Source: Thereva unica (Eukaryota; Arthropoda; Insecta; Diptera; Therevidae). From it: a DNA stretch of 64,000 nucleotides. The notes beneath the pieces are model-generated. The model made no database searches. It had not been told where the DNA came from and saw only the letters and a program-made list of their open reading frames with translations. The DNA is taken from contig OX465282.1 in the NCBI GenBank assembly GCA_949987705.1, forward strand, positions 3,584,501 to 3,648,500, in the 5' to 3' direction. Of the stretch, positions 34,901 to 49,900 are shown piece after piece; positions within the stretch are counted from its first letter, which is position 1, and each line of letters starts with the position of its first letter. The position numbers and the translations under genes are program-made.

Positions 34901-37900
34901 TGCATATGTGAGAACGGGTAAGACCATCGTCTTATATAGTAGAAGTTTAGACGTTATGGTTAGATATTTGGATTTGAAGAGCCTTGACAGACTATAGTAG
35001 GCTTTGTTGGCTTTTAGCAGTCGTGCGCGTATTTCTGGTTCCATGCTATTGTCGGCTGCTACTATTGACCCAAGGTAGGTAAATGATTTTACCACGTCAA
35101 ACTCGTGTTCCGCTACCTTGATTGTGGGACCAATGTTAGGTGTTCTTCCAGACGAGGCCACCATGTACTTTGTTTTGCTTTCGTTAATGTGCAGTCCCAG
35201 ATTTCCTGCCGCTTGCTCAATCTGAGGGAAAGCTTCTTGTACAGCTGTTGTTGTTCTTCCAATGATGTCAATGTCGTCTGCGTAAGCCAGTAATTGGGTG
35301 GACTTGTGGAGGATTGTACCCCTTGATGTCACGCCCGAATCTCGGATCACTTTCTCCAACGCCAGGTTGAAAAGGAGGCAGGCCAGACCGTCCCCTTGTC
35401 GGAGTCCATTATAGATGTTGATTGGTCTGGACAGTGTTCCGGATACCTTTACTTGGCTTGACACATTGATCATGGTCAACCTACATAGTCTTGTCAGTTT
35501 GTTGGGGATGCCGAATTCTCTCATGGCTTTGTAGAGTTCTACCCTGGCTATGCTATCATAGGCGGCTTTAAAGTCTATGAAGAGGTGTTGAATTGAGTTT
35601 TGAAACTCTAGACATTTTTCCATATCCTGCCTCAAGGTGAAAATCTGATCAGTCGTTGATTTGCCTGGGCTGAAGCCACACTGGTAATGGCCTATGATGT
35701 TTCTGGCGTATGGGGCCATCCTGTTTTGTAGGATAGCGGAGAATATCTTATACACGGTACTCAACGACGTTATACCGAGATAATTTGTGCACGCTGTGAT
35801 ATCTCCTTTTTTGTGTACCGGACAGAGGATGCCTTTTCTCCAGTCTTCTGGCATCACTTCCTGCTCCCATACTTGCACAATTAATTCATGAATCGCTTGG
35901 TGTAATGTAGGCCCTCCATATTTAACCAGCTCCGCTGCGATGCCGTCTGCACCCGAGGCCTTGTTGTTTTTGAGCCGGCTGATGGCTCTGCTAACTTCTT
36001 CTATGCTTGGTGGCGGCAGCATAGCATTGTCATCAGATATTGGTGGAGCGTCCGAATCCTCAGTTATCTCGCCATTTAGCAATTCATGAAAGTACTCTTC
36101 CCATCGCTCCAAGATGCCTTTAGGATCGGTGATCAGATTCCCTTCTTTGTCCTTGCAGTATGTGCAACGTGGTGTGAATTGCGTCATACTGCGGACTCTT
36201 TGGTAGAACTCCCGCGCCTGGTGCGGCCGTCGTTCTCTGTACTGTTCTAGCTCACAGACGAAATTTTTTTCCCAGGCTTCCTTTTTTGTCTGTGAATTCT
36301 CTTTTCTTCTTTTCTGAGCTCTTTATAGTTCTCTTCGCGTGCCCGTGTTCTCTGAGACTGCTGCATGGCTACGCAGCATTCTTACGTTCAGTTGCCAGCT
36401 TGCATTCATTATCGAACCAGTCGTTCCGATCTTTACGACTTCTGCCTAAGATGGAATCAGCAGTACTAATGACAGTGTTTTTAAGGCGGGTGCAGTTCTC
36501 GTCGACGCCCGGCATCTCATCCCCAGGACTTAGGGCGAGTTCTAATGCATGACCGTAGCTGTTTCTGGCCATTTCATTGCGTAGTGCAGCTGTGTTGATT
36601 CGAGCCTGATCAGCGGATACAAAGCTTTTCAGCGTTGTAATGCGCTCTCGGAGCACCATACCAACAACATAGTAATCCGAGTCGAAGTTGGCACCTCGGT
36701 ACGTTCGTACCGTCATCAGACCCGAAAGGTGGCGGCGGTCTATCAACACATAATCTATTTGGTTGCGAGTGGCTCCATCAGGAGATACCCAATTTAACTA
36801 GTCAGCTTGTTATTTCAGGAGGACCACTTCAGTACTAACTCTCGGGAGACAAGATCTCTCAGGACACTGTCTGTAAGGGCGGCATGCGGCACGGTTAGGT
36901 CTTGAGACCTACGATTTTGGCAGAGGCTATAAACATCCGGACGAAGTGGAAAGTGTCATTGCCCGGCCTTAAGCAGAAGGAGATTAACCACATTTAATGA
37001 ACCCTTTCTAAGCATGCACGGATCCCGAAACTTCAAGATTCATTACTTAATAGTCGGAATTCAAGAGTCGGATTCCTATATTTTTTCTAAACTATTTTTT
37101 AAAGAATTATATAACAAATAACTTACCAGGATCAACAACAACAACAACGCCCACTATAAGTTGATGTTCTTCGAGAACTGTATTTGTAACTAATGGAACT
37201 AAATCAAGCGCTTCCGATTCATTACCATCTAATTCAACTACAACGACTAGTAGATTCGTCCATGTGAAAACAGCACTAAAAATAAAATTTAATTGAATCA
37301 AATACTCTCTTTATACTTTAATCAAGGTTTATAACTTACCATTCGGCAATTTTCTTATGACACCTTAAAACGGAATTTTCTATATCGATTGGATGATAAT
37401 TCATTCCTCTTAATGTTATAACTTCATCCAGTGCACCAACAACATAAACAGCATCATGTAATTCTTGTTCAGTATTTTGTCCAGTACCGCCAATTGATAA
37501 CACCGATAAATTATGCTGTAGTTGACTCATTGAATGTAGAGATTCACTATCACTATCACGACTCGCAATGCTTGGTGTTGTTTCATCAAGTATTGAACAT
37601 GCTTGTGAACATTCAGTACGTCGTAAAAATCCTAAATATCCGGTGCGGGCATATACTTCAGTCGTTGCACCGGTAACTAATTTGGCATTGAAATGATCAT
37701 TATAGTCTGTTTCATCTCCATATATTGTAAAGTAACCATTGGCATTGTGTGGTGATTGAACCTATTCGATATATTAATTTGTAAGTTAGAATTAGATGTG
37801 AATTTTTTGTCACTTACCCATATTTCTCCCAAATGCGAATCACCACAATGACCTTTCGTGTCAGGGTTGGCAATTATCACTTTGACACCAGGTAAAAGTT

Positions 37901-40900
37901 TTCCAGATTCTATCAAACAAAGAGAATTCGGTGCACCACGTTCAACAAGTGCCACTCTATTATTTCGTAACGCTCTCAAATCAACATATACTTGAGCACT
38001 TTCAGCAGAGCTTGCACCTTGAACGCATATGGCTGGATTAACACGGCAGCCAAATGATGTTGAAACGCATCTAGTGTTCAATCCAAGCGCTTGGAATAGC
38101 TTACAAAATTGCTGAGTTAATTGTACACGCGGTCGTTCTTCAGCTACAACAACACAAGTCCTTACGCATCTTAAGTCAACATTTCTTTGCTTTAACATTT
38201 GTATAGAATTACTAAGAGCCTTTGTACATAGCTCAATGACACCATATGAGCAGAATGTGTCACGAACACGATATTGCGATAATGTTGACAGCCATAAACT
38301 AGGATTAGCTTCTACTTCGTATGGGGCAATTAGTATGGAATGATGCCCACTGTATACACTTATTAATGTCCACATTGCAAATCCTAAACCGCAATATGGG
38401 TCTAAGCACAGCGCCACATGACGTGATGGATATAATTCACAGGCGAGTTTTAAGCTGGCACACAAACTAGAAAGAGATCTAAGAAAAACAAATACTGCTT
38501 TAGCAAAACACACCCTTTTATCCATATATTCTGATAGATTGTAACTTACCTGTGAGTTATTATAACCCCACTTAATCGTCCGCATGTTGAAACACTAAAA
38601 TCTAAATAAGCAGTTGAATCCAAAGTAGCATTCGCGATAGCTGCTAGCTTCCTCTTTGGATTATCATCGATATCCAAAATTGGTGGCCAACTTTTTGGAT
38701 CAATTGAAGCAGCTGCTTCACGGGACTTAAGCAGCTTTATTATAGACTGTATAGATAAAACAATTCCACTCTTTGAGACGTCAACAATCATTCGTACTGT
38801 TGGAAGGGTTGTTATTAAATTCTGAGGATGAGGTGGCCTTATTGTTATAGGAATAGCACCCAAATATAGACAACCATAAAATGCACAAATCAAATCCAAA
38901 CCCGGTGGGAAGATTAATGCTATTTGAAAATTTGTTATTATTATTGTTGCTTTTTTGGAATTGGTTTTATTTAAATATAATAAGTACGTACCAACATGGT
39001 GTCCCGGTTCAACTTTTCCTCGTTCTTGCAGTAATGCCGCTATCTTTTCCGCTCGTTTATGTAATTCAGAACAGGTAAGAGTCTTGGCAACTGCACCTGT
39101 AATTTAGTAAAATGTGTTAAATTATTTTATAAGAATATGCTTTGTGAAATTAATAGAGTGGTGTAGATTGGAGAGGGGCATTTTCACACGAAGTGATCGA
39201 GTCGTTGTGGTTGTAGTACACATTTGGATGTATAAATCAGAAAGGACGACTAGACTCTATCTCAGGGCTGCCCAAACCCAAGATTTAACAAAATATTTTA
39301 TACTGAAAGGTTCCAAAACGTGAAAAAGAAATTGGAACCAGTTGTCCTCCTTATTGCCGCTTTTTTGGTAGGGTTCTCCTCCACGTTGATCTAGGTCTTG
39401 GAGTTCAACAGCCGTATTTGCTGTTAGTTGAGATCTCTGTTGATCTCCATACGCGAAAGAGGCATGCATATGCGTTTCTCGCTTTCTTTATTAAGAAACT
39501 AAAGTCTTCTTTTTCCCTGTCATTTTCACTGTTAATACTAATGAGGTAACATTAGTCAACGCTGTGCGTTTAATTGTGTTTGCATTTATCCGCATTCCTT
39601 TAGTTTCAATCGGATTTAACCTTAAGCTTGCTTTCTACTGCAAAATTCTCGCCTATTTTAACTCACATTCTCTCACACTCACGGTACCAAAGTTCCCCGG
39701 ACTTGGAAGAATGATTTAATCAATAATCATACTCATTCCCAAGATTCTTCACTCAAGCACATTTTGTTCCTTCTGCTCCTGAACTTTTGCAAATGTTATT
39801 ATCTAACCGCTCTCAAAAGGTTAAATTAGGTGGCAAAAGCTCCTCAAGTGGCCTACTTTACGTTGGAATTTCCCAAGGCTCCATTCTTGGGCCACTTTTA
39901 TTCAGTATTTTTATTAACCATGTTCTAACGATGGCACCACTTCCGCCCAGGCATACCATGATTTTTGTTATGGCCGTACTAACATTTCATCCTCTTACTC
40001 GATAGGCCTCTTTTTTTCAGACAGCTTTCGCTCAACATGGAATACAGTGGATCTAACACTACATAAACAACGACTTCTGAAAGCTAGGTACTCCCGTAAA
40101 GACGCTGCCAGGATTTGCGCGGCCCCCAAGGAAGAGAGGAATACCATTCCTCTTAATAAGAAGATGTTAAGATCCTCTCCTGGCCACAATACGCCTGCGA
40201 AAAGGGGGAAGGCTCCAGCCATACGGTCTGGAAAGCCAGCTGAAAGGTCTTAACCAAAGAAGTTCGACGCGCTCATAATGAAGCCTAAAGGTATGTATCC
40301 ACCAAGGCAAAATGACGTCACCAAAAAGAGCTCATCGCAGCTATGCACATCAACAATGTTTGCTCCTTGCTTGCGTGCAAATGTTATCCAAATCCAATGG
40401 GACGCAAAAATTTGCTCCTAGAACTCGAAATAAGCACTCCACACAAGAAAATGTTTCTTTCGTGCAAAGCTTTGCACACGATCATTTGTTTTCGGTGGAT
40501 ACTAATTTAAAATTGCAGGCGAGCAAAAAGCTTTTTACGCCATTGTGACGTCATTTTGCTCGCGAGCATATGTTGGCTTGCCTTGGTGGATACGTACCTT
40601 AAAGTAGCTTCAAAGCCGACTTCCTGGCAAATGACAGAGTGTCAGAATGGGTGCGCTCGCGACTGGCTATCCGGGGACCACGGAACAATTAATTACCATG
40701 CAAGGTAGTCTTCTGGAGGCGATAGCCCAGTTGGGACAAAGCTCAGAACAGCCAAGGTTCCTAGGTATTGCTGCGCGCCCGGAGTGGCTAGCCTTCACCT
40801 AAGCCGTTTCGGCCACGAGAGGTATGATGGTCAGCCTTAAGTCCTGGGAAGGAGCTAGTCTCGTCGCTGTGAACAAGGAAACGCTACCGCGGAGCCATGT

Positions 40901-43900
40901 TGTGGTCAGATACTTCCCGGCTGCAACTGCATACCCTACTGATATCATGTTAAAGTGGATAGGAGTTCAAAACAGATCAGCAGAAAGGCGGCAGAAAGAT
41001 TATGCCCAAGACTGCCCCCAGTCAAACTTGCAATGTCCCATCACCGATCACTTCGCGAGCGTCGCGACCAGTTCCGCTCTTATCTGAAGCCCTGCCTGCT
41101 CCGGGAATGAGAGAGGTATACTCCAGTGTGAGGATGGTGAGCACTGCACTCTTTGGGAAGATGATTGGGGGGGCCTCTATTTATTTATTTATTTCTTGTT
41201 GGGGGTGTCTTTGTCAGCACTGCGACCTGTTTCTTTGGTCTATTGTGCCATCCCCGACTTTAAAAACCATCAAGGTTAAGGCTTCTTATATAGCCTAAAA
41301 CTGAATTAGGATTTCTGTCCCAAATCTCCCTGGGGGTAGGGAAGTCACGATGGAGGAAGCTCAATCTCTTCCTCCCTGCAGCCTCACAGTCGCACAGCAA
41401 GTGCTCCGCAGTTTCGGGAGCTGCTCCGCAGAACCGACAGCTACAATCGTCCACCAGACCTATTTTGTTTAGATGGTAGTTAAGCGAACAGTGGCCCGCC
41501 AAGAGCTCTGTTATTATTTTTAGCTCCCACCTGTTGAGATGTAAAAGTTTGCCCGCTTTAGCTTTATCGATTCGAATGAATCTTTTAGCTTGACGAGTAC
41601 CCTTGGTCTTTGCCCAGCTATGAAGAAACAGCTGGTCGACCCAATTTTTGATGGCCGGTCTAACGTGGCAGCTTACTAAGCTACAGAAAGGTTCAGGACC
41701 GATAGGTGATGAGTTTGCGCCTATTCTAGACAGGCTGTCGGCAATTTCATTACCAATGTGACCTTCGTGGCCCAGAGTACACATCAGCGTGACACTGTTG
41801 TTCCTGCTGAGGAATTTCAGAGATTGAAGACAATCCAGGACAGTCTTTGATGTCACCCTGTGAGATTTAATGGCCAGCAAAGCAGCTTGACTGTCGGAGA
41901 AAATGACAATGTTAGAGCTATTTGGAGCTCTATTAATACAAGTCTGAGCACCCACCTGGATGGTAAGTACCTCGGCCTGAAACACAGTGGGGGTAGTGCC
42001 CAGAGCCATGGATATTTTGCTCCTAGAGCCATAAACACCCAGCCCTACCCCTTTAACGGTTTTGAAATCTTCCGTTTACCAAAAGGCAGTGCTTCCTCTG
42101 AAGAGAAGCCTGCCATGTTGCCACTCTCACCTCTTTCGAATAATCGTCATAAACGGTTTGTCAAAATCAAGAGTGGCAGGAATGTTGTCGGACAAAGATA
42201 TCATTGGCTCTAGGTTCAGCTCTTTGAGGATCGATAAATAATCCAGGAGGTCTCCCGGTTTAAAGGAGCCTCTTTTTTCACTACTAGGTATAGCGGAGGG
42301 AGATTCAGTAGGACCTCCATAGCCGCAATCGGACAGGTGCTGATACCAAGATAGGTCTTTGCATCCTGGCCAGCTTAATCATAGCACCCTTTTGTTTGGT
42401 CTTGGTTCACCATGCTATGGATGTATACGAGACCACGGGCCTTACGAGGGGGGCCTCTAACGAGGTGGTGAATCCCTCCACCACCTCAATATCAGCCCAA
42501 AAAGGCTCTCAAAAAGGGGAGGAGAAATAATCCCTTTAGGAAATGAATACTGCTTCCAATATGAAGGTTTAACTTGATAGCTTCTGCAATATCCTCGAAA
42601 ACATGTAGGATTCCACGGCATACCATGGTTAGGAGTTAACCATGCTGGTAATAATCCCATCACTGAGGCCTATCTCGACCTTGTCTGGGCCAATCTGCTG
42701 CCCTGCGAAACCTCAAATTAGTAAACCAAAGGTTTCAATGATCTCTGCAGGCAAAGCAGAGAAGTCTGAAAACTAGTTAATAGGGCTAAGATCTTGGCCA
42801 ACTAGGGCCTATACAAGGATTTGAGAAGATCTAAACGAAGGTCACGGAAAGCCTTCTGCGAAGAAATAGACAAGCTCCCCGCTTCAACGAGTTTACACAA
42901 AGTTCTGTCTAAGGAACACTCCAGGTGGGCATATTTTTTAGTCAGAAGAATTCGGCAGGATCTCCAAGATAGTTACGGGTATTTGGAGTGCTAGATTTAA
43001 GGCTTTTATTCGTCGTTTTTAACACTTTCATTGTTTAGTTTATATCGTTCCTACCTTTTGAATTAAGTAAAGTATACAACACATGATCCGGTGATGTTGT
43101 AGCTCGCCATCGTAAAACTCCGGTTATTAACTGATGCTAGAAACACGAGAAGAAGAAAAAAACAATTACCAAAAAATCAATAAATTAATTGAATACCCAC
43201 CTTCCTTTCACTGTCTTCCGAGAGTCCAATATCACGTCCTTGTGCTACAGCTAGACGATTACCTTGAACCAAATTACCAACCATTACAGATGCTGGTCCA
43301 ACTGATGTGTCTGTAATACCACATCCAGATGAGCTAGTAGTTGGTGGTTGCACTCCTAATTTTATTTTTGTTGCATTTTTCCGATATTTTTTTTTTCAAT
43401 AAATATATTTTTTTCGGTTTTCCGATTTTTTTTATGCATATTTTAAGCAATATCAAATTTTGTATATCAAAAATCGATCATTTAAATATTGTTTTTGTTT
43501 TTTTGAGCCAATTTTGATTTTTATTTTTCGTCCGTAAATTGTTTTTTATTAGTATATATTTTTGAGTTGGTTAGTTTTTAAAATCCAATTTTTGAAGCCA
43601 ATTATTTTTCATGATTAATAATGGTGCATGATGGTGTGTCAATGATAAATTTTTCAACAATTTTACCAAATTTTTGTTTTATGTTGGTGAAGTTGATGAT
43701 GATATTTTTAATTTGGTGAAGGATGATGATAGTTTAATGATCGATATGTTGTTGTTATTATTATTATTAATAATTGTTAATATATTATATATATAGGTAT
43801 AAGTTGGTCCCAAACAATTTTTTTTTCGTTCATTTTCAAAATAATTAGATTAATCGTATATAAAGCAACAATTACATACAATCGTATTGTTATTTATATA

Positions 43901-46900
43901 ATAAAATATATGCAACAAGTTTTTTTGTTTTGTTATATTTTATAGTTTTTTTATTGGTTAAAGGCAGTGTTTCATATTATTATTATTATTTTTTTGAGAC
44001 AAGAGCAGCATTCGAGAATGGAAAAAAGAAAGAAAAAACAGAAATAAATAGTGTACAACATACATATTAACATTAAATGAAATTATGTTAAATATAATTT
44101 TGAAAATTACATAAAAAATTTGATTTTTTTTGTCATGTTATAATGATATGAAATAAGAATTTTTATACTTTCACCAGAACCGTTAATAAAAAATTAATAT
44201 AAATTAAAAAACTAAACTAATATAAACTTAAATATAATAAAAACAAAAAACAAAACAATCCAAAAGCCAATTAGAAACTCAAAGTCGCTACTCTAGTTAG
44301 GATATTAGGATGAGGTTAAAGGGGTAAACTTTTTCTTTATAAAGCTAGTAAACAATTTTAATTGATATTTTTTTTTTACTGGAACAATCAAATAATTCTT
44401 TTAAAATTGTGTATTATAAATCTTTACTTTTTGATAATTATTGTGTACGTTTTTGATTATTAATTTACTCTCAAAACAAATGATGTTATTTATTTTAATA
44501 CGAGAAGGGGTGCTTCAAGTAAGACCTCTTTCAGGGCTGCCTCTAGTAAGACCGTAGGCCCAATAGGCGTTTTGGTGCGTCGTTTTGATTACATAATCTT
44601 GTGTACCTAAAGTTTGGTGGTTGTTGGTTCGATTTTGGCGGATGCCTAAAGTCATACATTAGAGCTCAGGAAGTTTATTAGTGATTTCACCTCCAGTCTG
44701 GAAATCTCATTTAAATCTTCCAGAACGTAACTACCTACAGTGCGCTCCTTGAGCTAAAGCCGAATATTTACACAGGAAGTGAATAAGTGTTTCTTACTCG
44801 TTCGTTTCCCGCAGCTGCGGCAACAGACGTTGTACGGAATACCCCACATAGCCCTTAACGAGCCAATGAGCCGTGGTGATTGCCGTAATTCTGGCAAATT
44901 GCCCCATTGTTCTTTATTTGTTGTAAAGTCGAGATAATACAGGTCTCCAGTGCTCTCCACCTTTAGCCTCCCCTTACATTAGGATACCATGGCGTAGTCA
45001 GCAACGTAACTAAGGCTACATTAAATTTTATAAGTTGCCAAATGTAGCGGCCAGATTTCAGGCATCGGTAGACTAGGTGTAAGGCGCCTGGCTACCATTC
45101 CAGAGCTCCCGGGTTTGATTCTGGCAGCACCACGGTCCTTCGCTTTTCCCAATTTCCTTCCTTCCTTCTTCCCTCTTTACATTCCTGATTCCTCCTGTCA
45201 TAGCTTTCCAAAATTTTCCATTGCAGCACAACCTTAAAAAAAATTTATATATGGAGCAGTGACAGCTAACCCAAGTGAGAACACTTCGCCGACGAGGTAA
45301 CCAAATATGTCTGGGATGTGTGAACGCTAAGGCCACGCTTCCATTCTGGGTACGTTGCCAGGCCGTCGGCAAGTCTAATACGTATAATGCAAACGTATAT
45401 GTTCCAGGTGGCTCGGTTGCTGGCTACGATGCCATGGCATCCTAATATAATAGCGGCCTTAGCTGGCTACCAACAGGCAGTAGTCGATAGGAGAGTTTCC
45501 GACCCCGCCTATCGGGCTGTTAACCATTTCGATCTTTGAGCCACGGAGAGACACTTCCTCCTTGGATAAGTAGTCTGCTTTTCGAACCTATCTATGTTAC
45601 TAAGTCCGAGAAACCAGACGAAGTCATGTTGGGCTCAAATTCAACTGCGTAAACTTTCTACCAAGCCTTCTTATAGAGGCTTGGCTATTTATGGAAATTT
45701 CATTGCTACACCGTTGTGTGGGTTGGGCGCGTTCAGGCCCAAGTAACTTTAATTATGGGGGGCAAAATCGTACCGTCACCTCCTCGCTGGTGACTCATGG
45801 ATAACCAACCGACGACGGACGTACCTACTGCCCGGGGGTATAGCTGCGTCACCCTATCCTATGGGGTATAATTCACGGATCCGGTAGTGGGATTGGGCGT
45901 TGGGCTAACTACCGGACCCTGTAAAAACACACCAGTTAAGAAGCCCGAAGCAAAGCCTCCGAACGGACGGGAAACACGACGGACGTGAAAAACGACAACA
46001 CCTGGAAATGATTTTCGGAACATGGAACACGCGAAGTATGTCCAGAATTGCAGCAGTTAAGTCACTATTAGACGAAGAGAGCAGATATAAAAAAAATTAC
46101 TCGGGTTACAAGAGATGAGATTGATAAAGACGGGACAATGGTAGGCTTCGTAATACACAAGTCAATTATAGATAATGTCAAAGAGTTCAAGTCAATAAGT
46201 GAACGACTATGCTTAATATGATTCCGAACGAAATCCTTCACGAGATGAAAGAGAAAGCAAAAACGACAAAGGACACTTTCTATTATAAGCTTGAACACAC
46301 ATATGACACGGCCCTTTCCTCAACGCCAAAGTTGGAAGAGAGAATAGCCACAGACCTGCACCATTGAAAAGGGGTGTCTCCACGAAACATCAAACGATAA
46401 CGGATAACATGTTAACAATTTGCAATGAGCAAAAATATGATCGTCAATTCAACTTATTTCCCAAGAAAGGACATTCACAAATACACATGGCAATCTCCCA
46501 GCGAAAGATACTGCAATCAAATAGCCTTCCCAATGTGGTGCAAAGAATAGGCACAGTCGCGGCGTTCAAAAAGCAAGCATCTATTTTTCTCTCCTCCTCT
46601 TAATTTTCTCTTCTTCAGTCTCTCTAATCGTTCTTTCTTCTATGCTTTTATGATCACAGAAATAGTTTTAATTAATTTGTGTAATTTTCTAGTTAAGGTT
46701 AGTTTAAGCTATTTATTAAGTTCCCAATTTTTATATATTTATGTTTTTCTTTTCTGATACTCTAAAAGATGAAAGTCTTGTGTACTCATTCCTGTACTAA
46801 ATTAGTAAATAATAAATAATAATAATAATAATAATAATAAATAGACTCGTACACAGAAGGGCAGCTTCTAGTACCCCCAAGTAATATCTTGCAGAGGTGC

Positions 46901-49900
46901 AAATTGTGAATCGGAACCCTTTGTAGTCAGAATTCATAACTAGATTGAAATGTCGGCTGTCCACTTAAGAAAAAAGACACAACAAACAAAAGAAATTCGC
47001 CGTTTATCACCTCCAAGGAGAAACGGTATTGATATCAGGCAACGGAAAAATAGGTCCAAAAATAAATAATACAGAAAGAGTCGAGGAATAAGACTGACTA
47101 CGAAACTGACAAATGTCACGAAGGAAACTGTAGGTTACAAACGCACAGTCAGAACCAGTGAATGGTACGACGAGGAATGCAAATCAGCTATTTCCTCGAC
47201 AACTACATCAGGGCAGAGGAAAACTTTGCACAAATCAAAGCAAGGGAAGCGTACAAGGAAGTAAACTTCTTCAAGAAAGGCTTCAAATCCTCCTCCGGTA
47301 TATGTCGAACAAAAGAAGGTACTGTCGTCACAGGCAGAGAAAGTGTATATGGCGCCTGGCTACCATCCCAGAGGTCCCGAGTTCGAATCCCGGCAGCATC
47401 ACGGTCCTTTGCCTTTCACACTTGCTCCACCTACATAACTATCTTCTTTCTTCTCCCCTCTTTACATTCCTGATTCCTCCTGCCATAGCCTATGCTAGCC
47501 CTTCCCCTCCACCAAGCGCATATTATCGGTTGGTTGATGAGATTCAACTCGTTTCAGAAGGCATAACATTCCAGCGAGTTATTTCTCGATGACCCGATGA
47601 CAGAGTCCCCATAGTAATGGCGGGATTAGTTGGACTAAAATATTGCGGCTTGGTTGTGACAGCTTCTTCCTTCACTTCTCTCTCTTCACCATCTTCCGAC
47701 TAGAGATGCAGTTCGATATTGCACTCCATACGAAAAAAAATAGATTGCCGACGGTACAAAAGGGGCTACAGAAGGGAAGGTTCTCCGAAAGATATACCGC
47801 CCAATCAGTGAAGGCGATGCATGGAGAAAACGCCACAATCACGGATTGTACGACTAATACAAAGAGTGTAAACTTTCGACACACCGCAAGCTACTGCGTT
47901 TACGTTAGCCCGGTCGAGTCTAAACGTTCAAGATGGAAAGACAAAGTTAAGGCCGATGCAGCAAAACTGCTCAATACAAGAAACTGGCTGCTGCGGAGCA
48001 GAGAGACGTCTGGAGGCCAAGGCCCGACTTGGGATGTAGAGCCTTCGAAGAAGAAGATCAGGCGGCAATATCAAGTTCCGATCAAGTCTCGTTTATTGCA
48101 GAGCCTGGCAACAGTTGGCTTATAGAACACTCCATAATTATCTTTTTCTTTAACCCCAAAAGCAGACAAGAGAGAACAATAGAGGGTCCTATATCTCTCT
48201 CTCACTTGAAATCATAAGTAGGATTGGAGGGGTCTTGAACTCCAGGGAAGCTCCTATGGCTCTCAATAGCTGCTCTTGCCCAGCGCTGTTTTATTGCTAG
48301 AAACTGAAGATAATAGTTGCAAAAAAAACGTATAATAAAGCCTCCTTGCAAGCTTTAAAAACACAAACTTTGTTTACCTCCTGTGCATTTTTGGTGTTGT
48401 GTCTTGTACTGTGGAGGTATTATCATTTTATAACTGCTGGGTCGCCGTAGTGCCCCCTGGAACCTGGAGTCCTCGGGCGTCATTCGGGTTCGCCCTCTTC
48501 CGAGAGCCGCTACTGGCAGAAGATTAACGAGAGAGAAGTCTCTACTTTCGTGCATCTAGTCCATGGTAAAATAATTGACATCGCTTTGAGTTTTGGGGCA
48601 TAATCAATAGATTTTTAGATCTCGTTCAAGTAGTCGAATAGTCGTTCTAGTATTTCGTCGAAGCGAACGATGAGGCAAGACCAATATAAACGAACGTGAT
48701 TGTATTTCTGATGTATTTGAACTATATAATCTGAACTAGAATATAAATTGAACTAAAAGTATCATGACAAATCATTAAATTCTAGTCTGATGAGAATGTT
48801 GGGTCTTGGTCACAAGTTCTGCGGCTTTGTTATCATTTTCCGTCACATGTTTTCAAAGTTTTCTGCAGTACAATTTGGAATTTTCACGGACACATAAATA
48901 TAATCAAATATTTAATTTCTTATTTGTTATAAGAATAAAGTTAAAACATTTAAAATACAAATACAGATTGTTCCAGTAAAAAAATTGCAATATATTCCTG
49001 TACACCTTTCTCAAAAAAACCACTAAAAGCTGCTATCTTGCACAACATATATAATATATAAAACTAAAAAAATTCAAAAATCATAAATTAACTCAAAACG
49101 TTAAACAAAAAAAAAATGAACCGATTTCGTTTTTTATACAATATAAAAAACGTTTTCTTTTGATACAACTCGAATTTATCTACATTTAAACACACACGCG
49201 AAATGGTGAATCTTAAAGCAATGTGAAAGAAATTACCTTGATGTATTTCCCTTGGCTTCGGCAAGTTCGTAACACAAGTATGTGGACACATTAATACATT
49301 AGCTGGATGTAGTGATCCCTCCAAGAATCTCCGTCTAGCTTCACATAAATGTATTCCACCCAATGGGGTTTTGGGTAAATGATTTGGTGGCACCAGAGCT
49401 AAGCAATAAATTCCAACTTGATGTATAGAATCGACTGCCTGCAGGACACGTGACATCCATTGGAAGCTTTCCTCTTCGGAGCAATCAGGCCTCTGTTCGG
49501 CAATAACACAAACCCGTTCATCTCGAAGAACTTTAATGCTAAATACAGCTATACGTCCGCGATATATGAATCGCATCGGTTCCACAGCCAGTACAGTTGC
49601 TATTATATCATCAGCGTTGTGCTTGCGACCAGTTACAGTCATTAGTCCATCACGTGAACCGCAGACAAATACTAAGCCGCCAGGACCTAAGAATCCTAAT
49701 AGTCCTGAACGGACATAGTATTCATCGCTTAATGTTTTCCCAGAATTTGGATCCTTAGGATCCGGTTCGTCAGCCAATGGCTGCACTTTAAATGTTGAAT
49801 TTGTAAGACCATCGAGACCGTAGTATGTGGCACCGGTTGCGCCACTTGTAACACAAATTTCTCCCACCTAAAACAATGAATAGCATAAATTTAATTTGAT

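Noticed and set aside
39114..39469. Short frames upstream of the DIP2 exon at 39096
   Set aside because: They lie in a DIP2 intron, have no family motifs and no consistent splice sites. The coding phase runs cleanly from 43055 to 39096 without them.
47345..47403. Functional tRNA gene with a B box at GAGTTCGAATCC
   Set aside because: There is no 5' acceptor or paired D stem, the anticodon arm has an irregular loop, and the unit recurs with an extended shared tail at 45072, so it is a SINE head.
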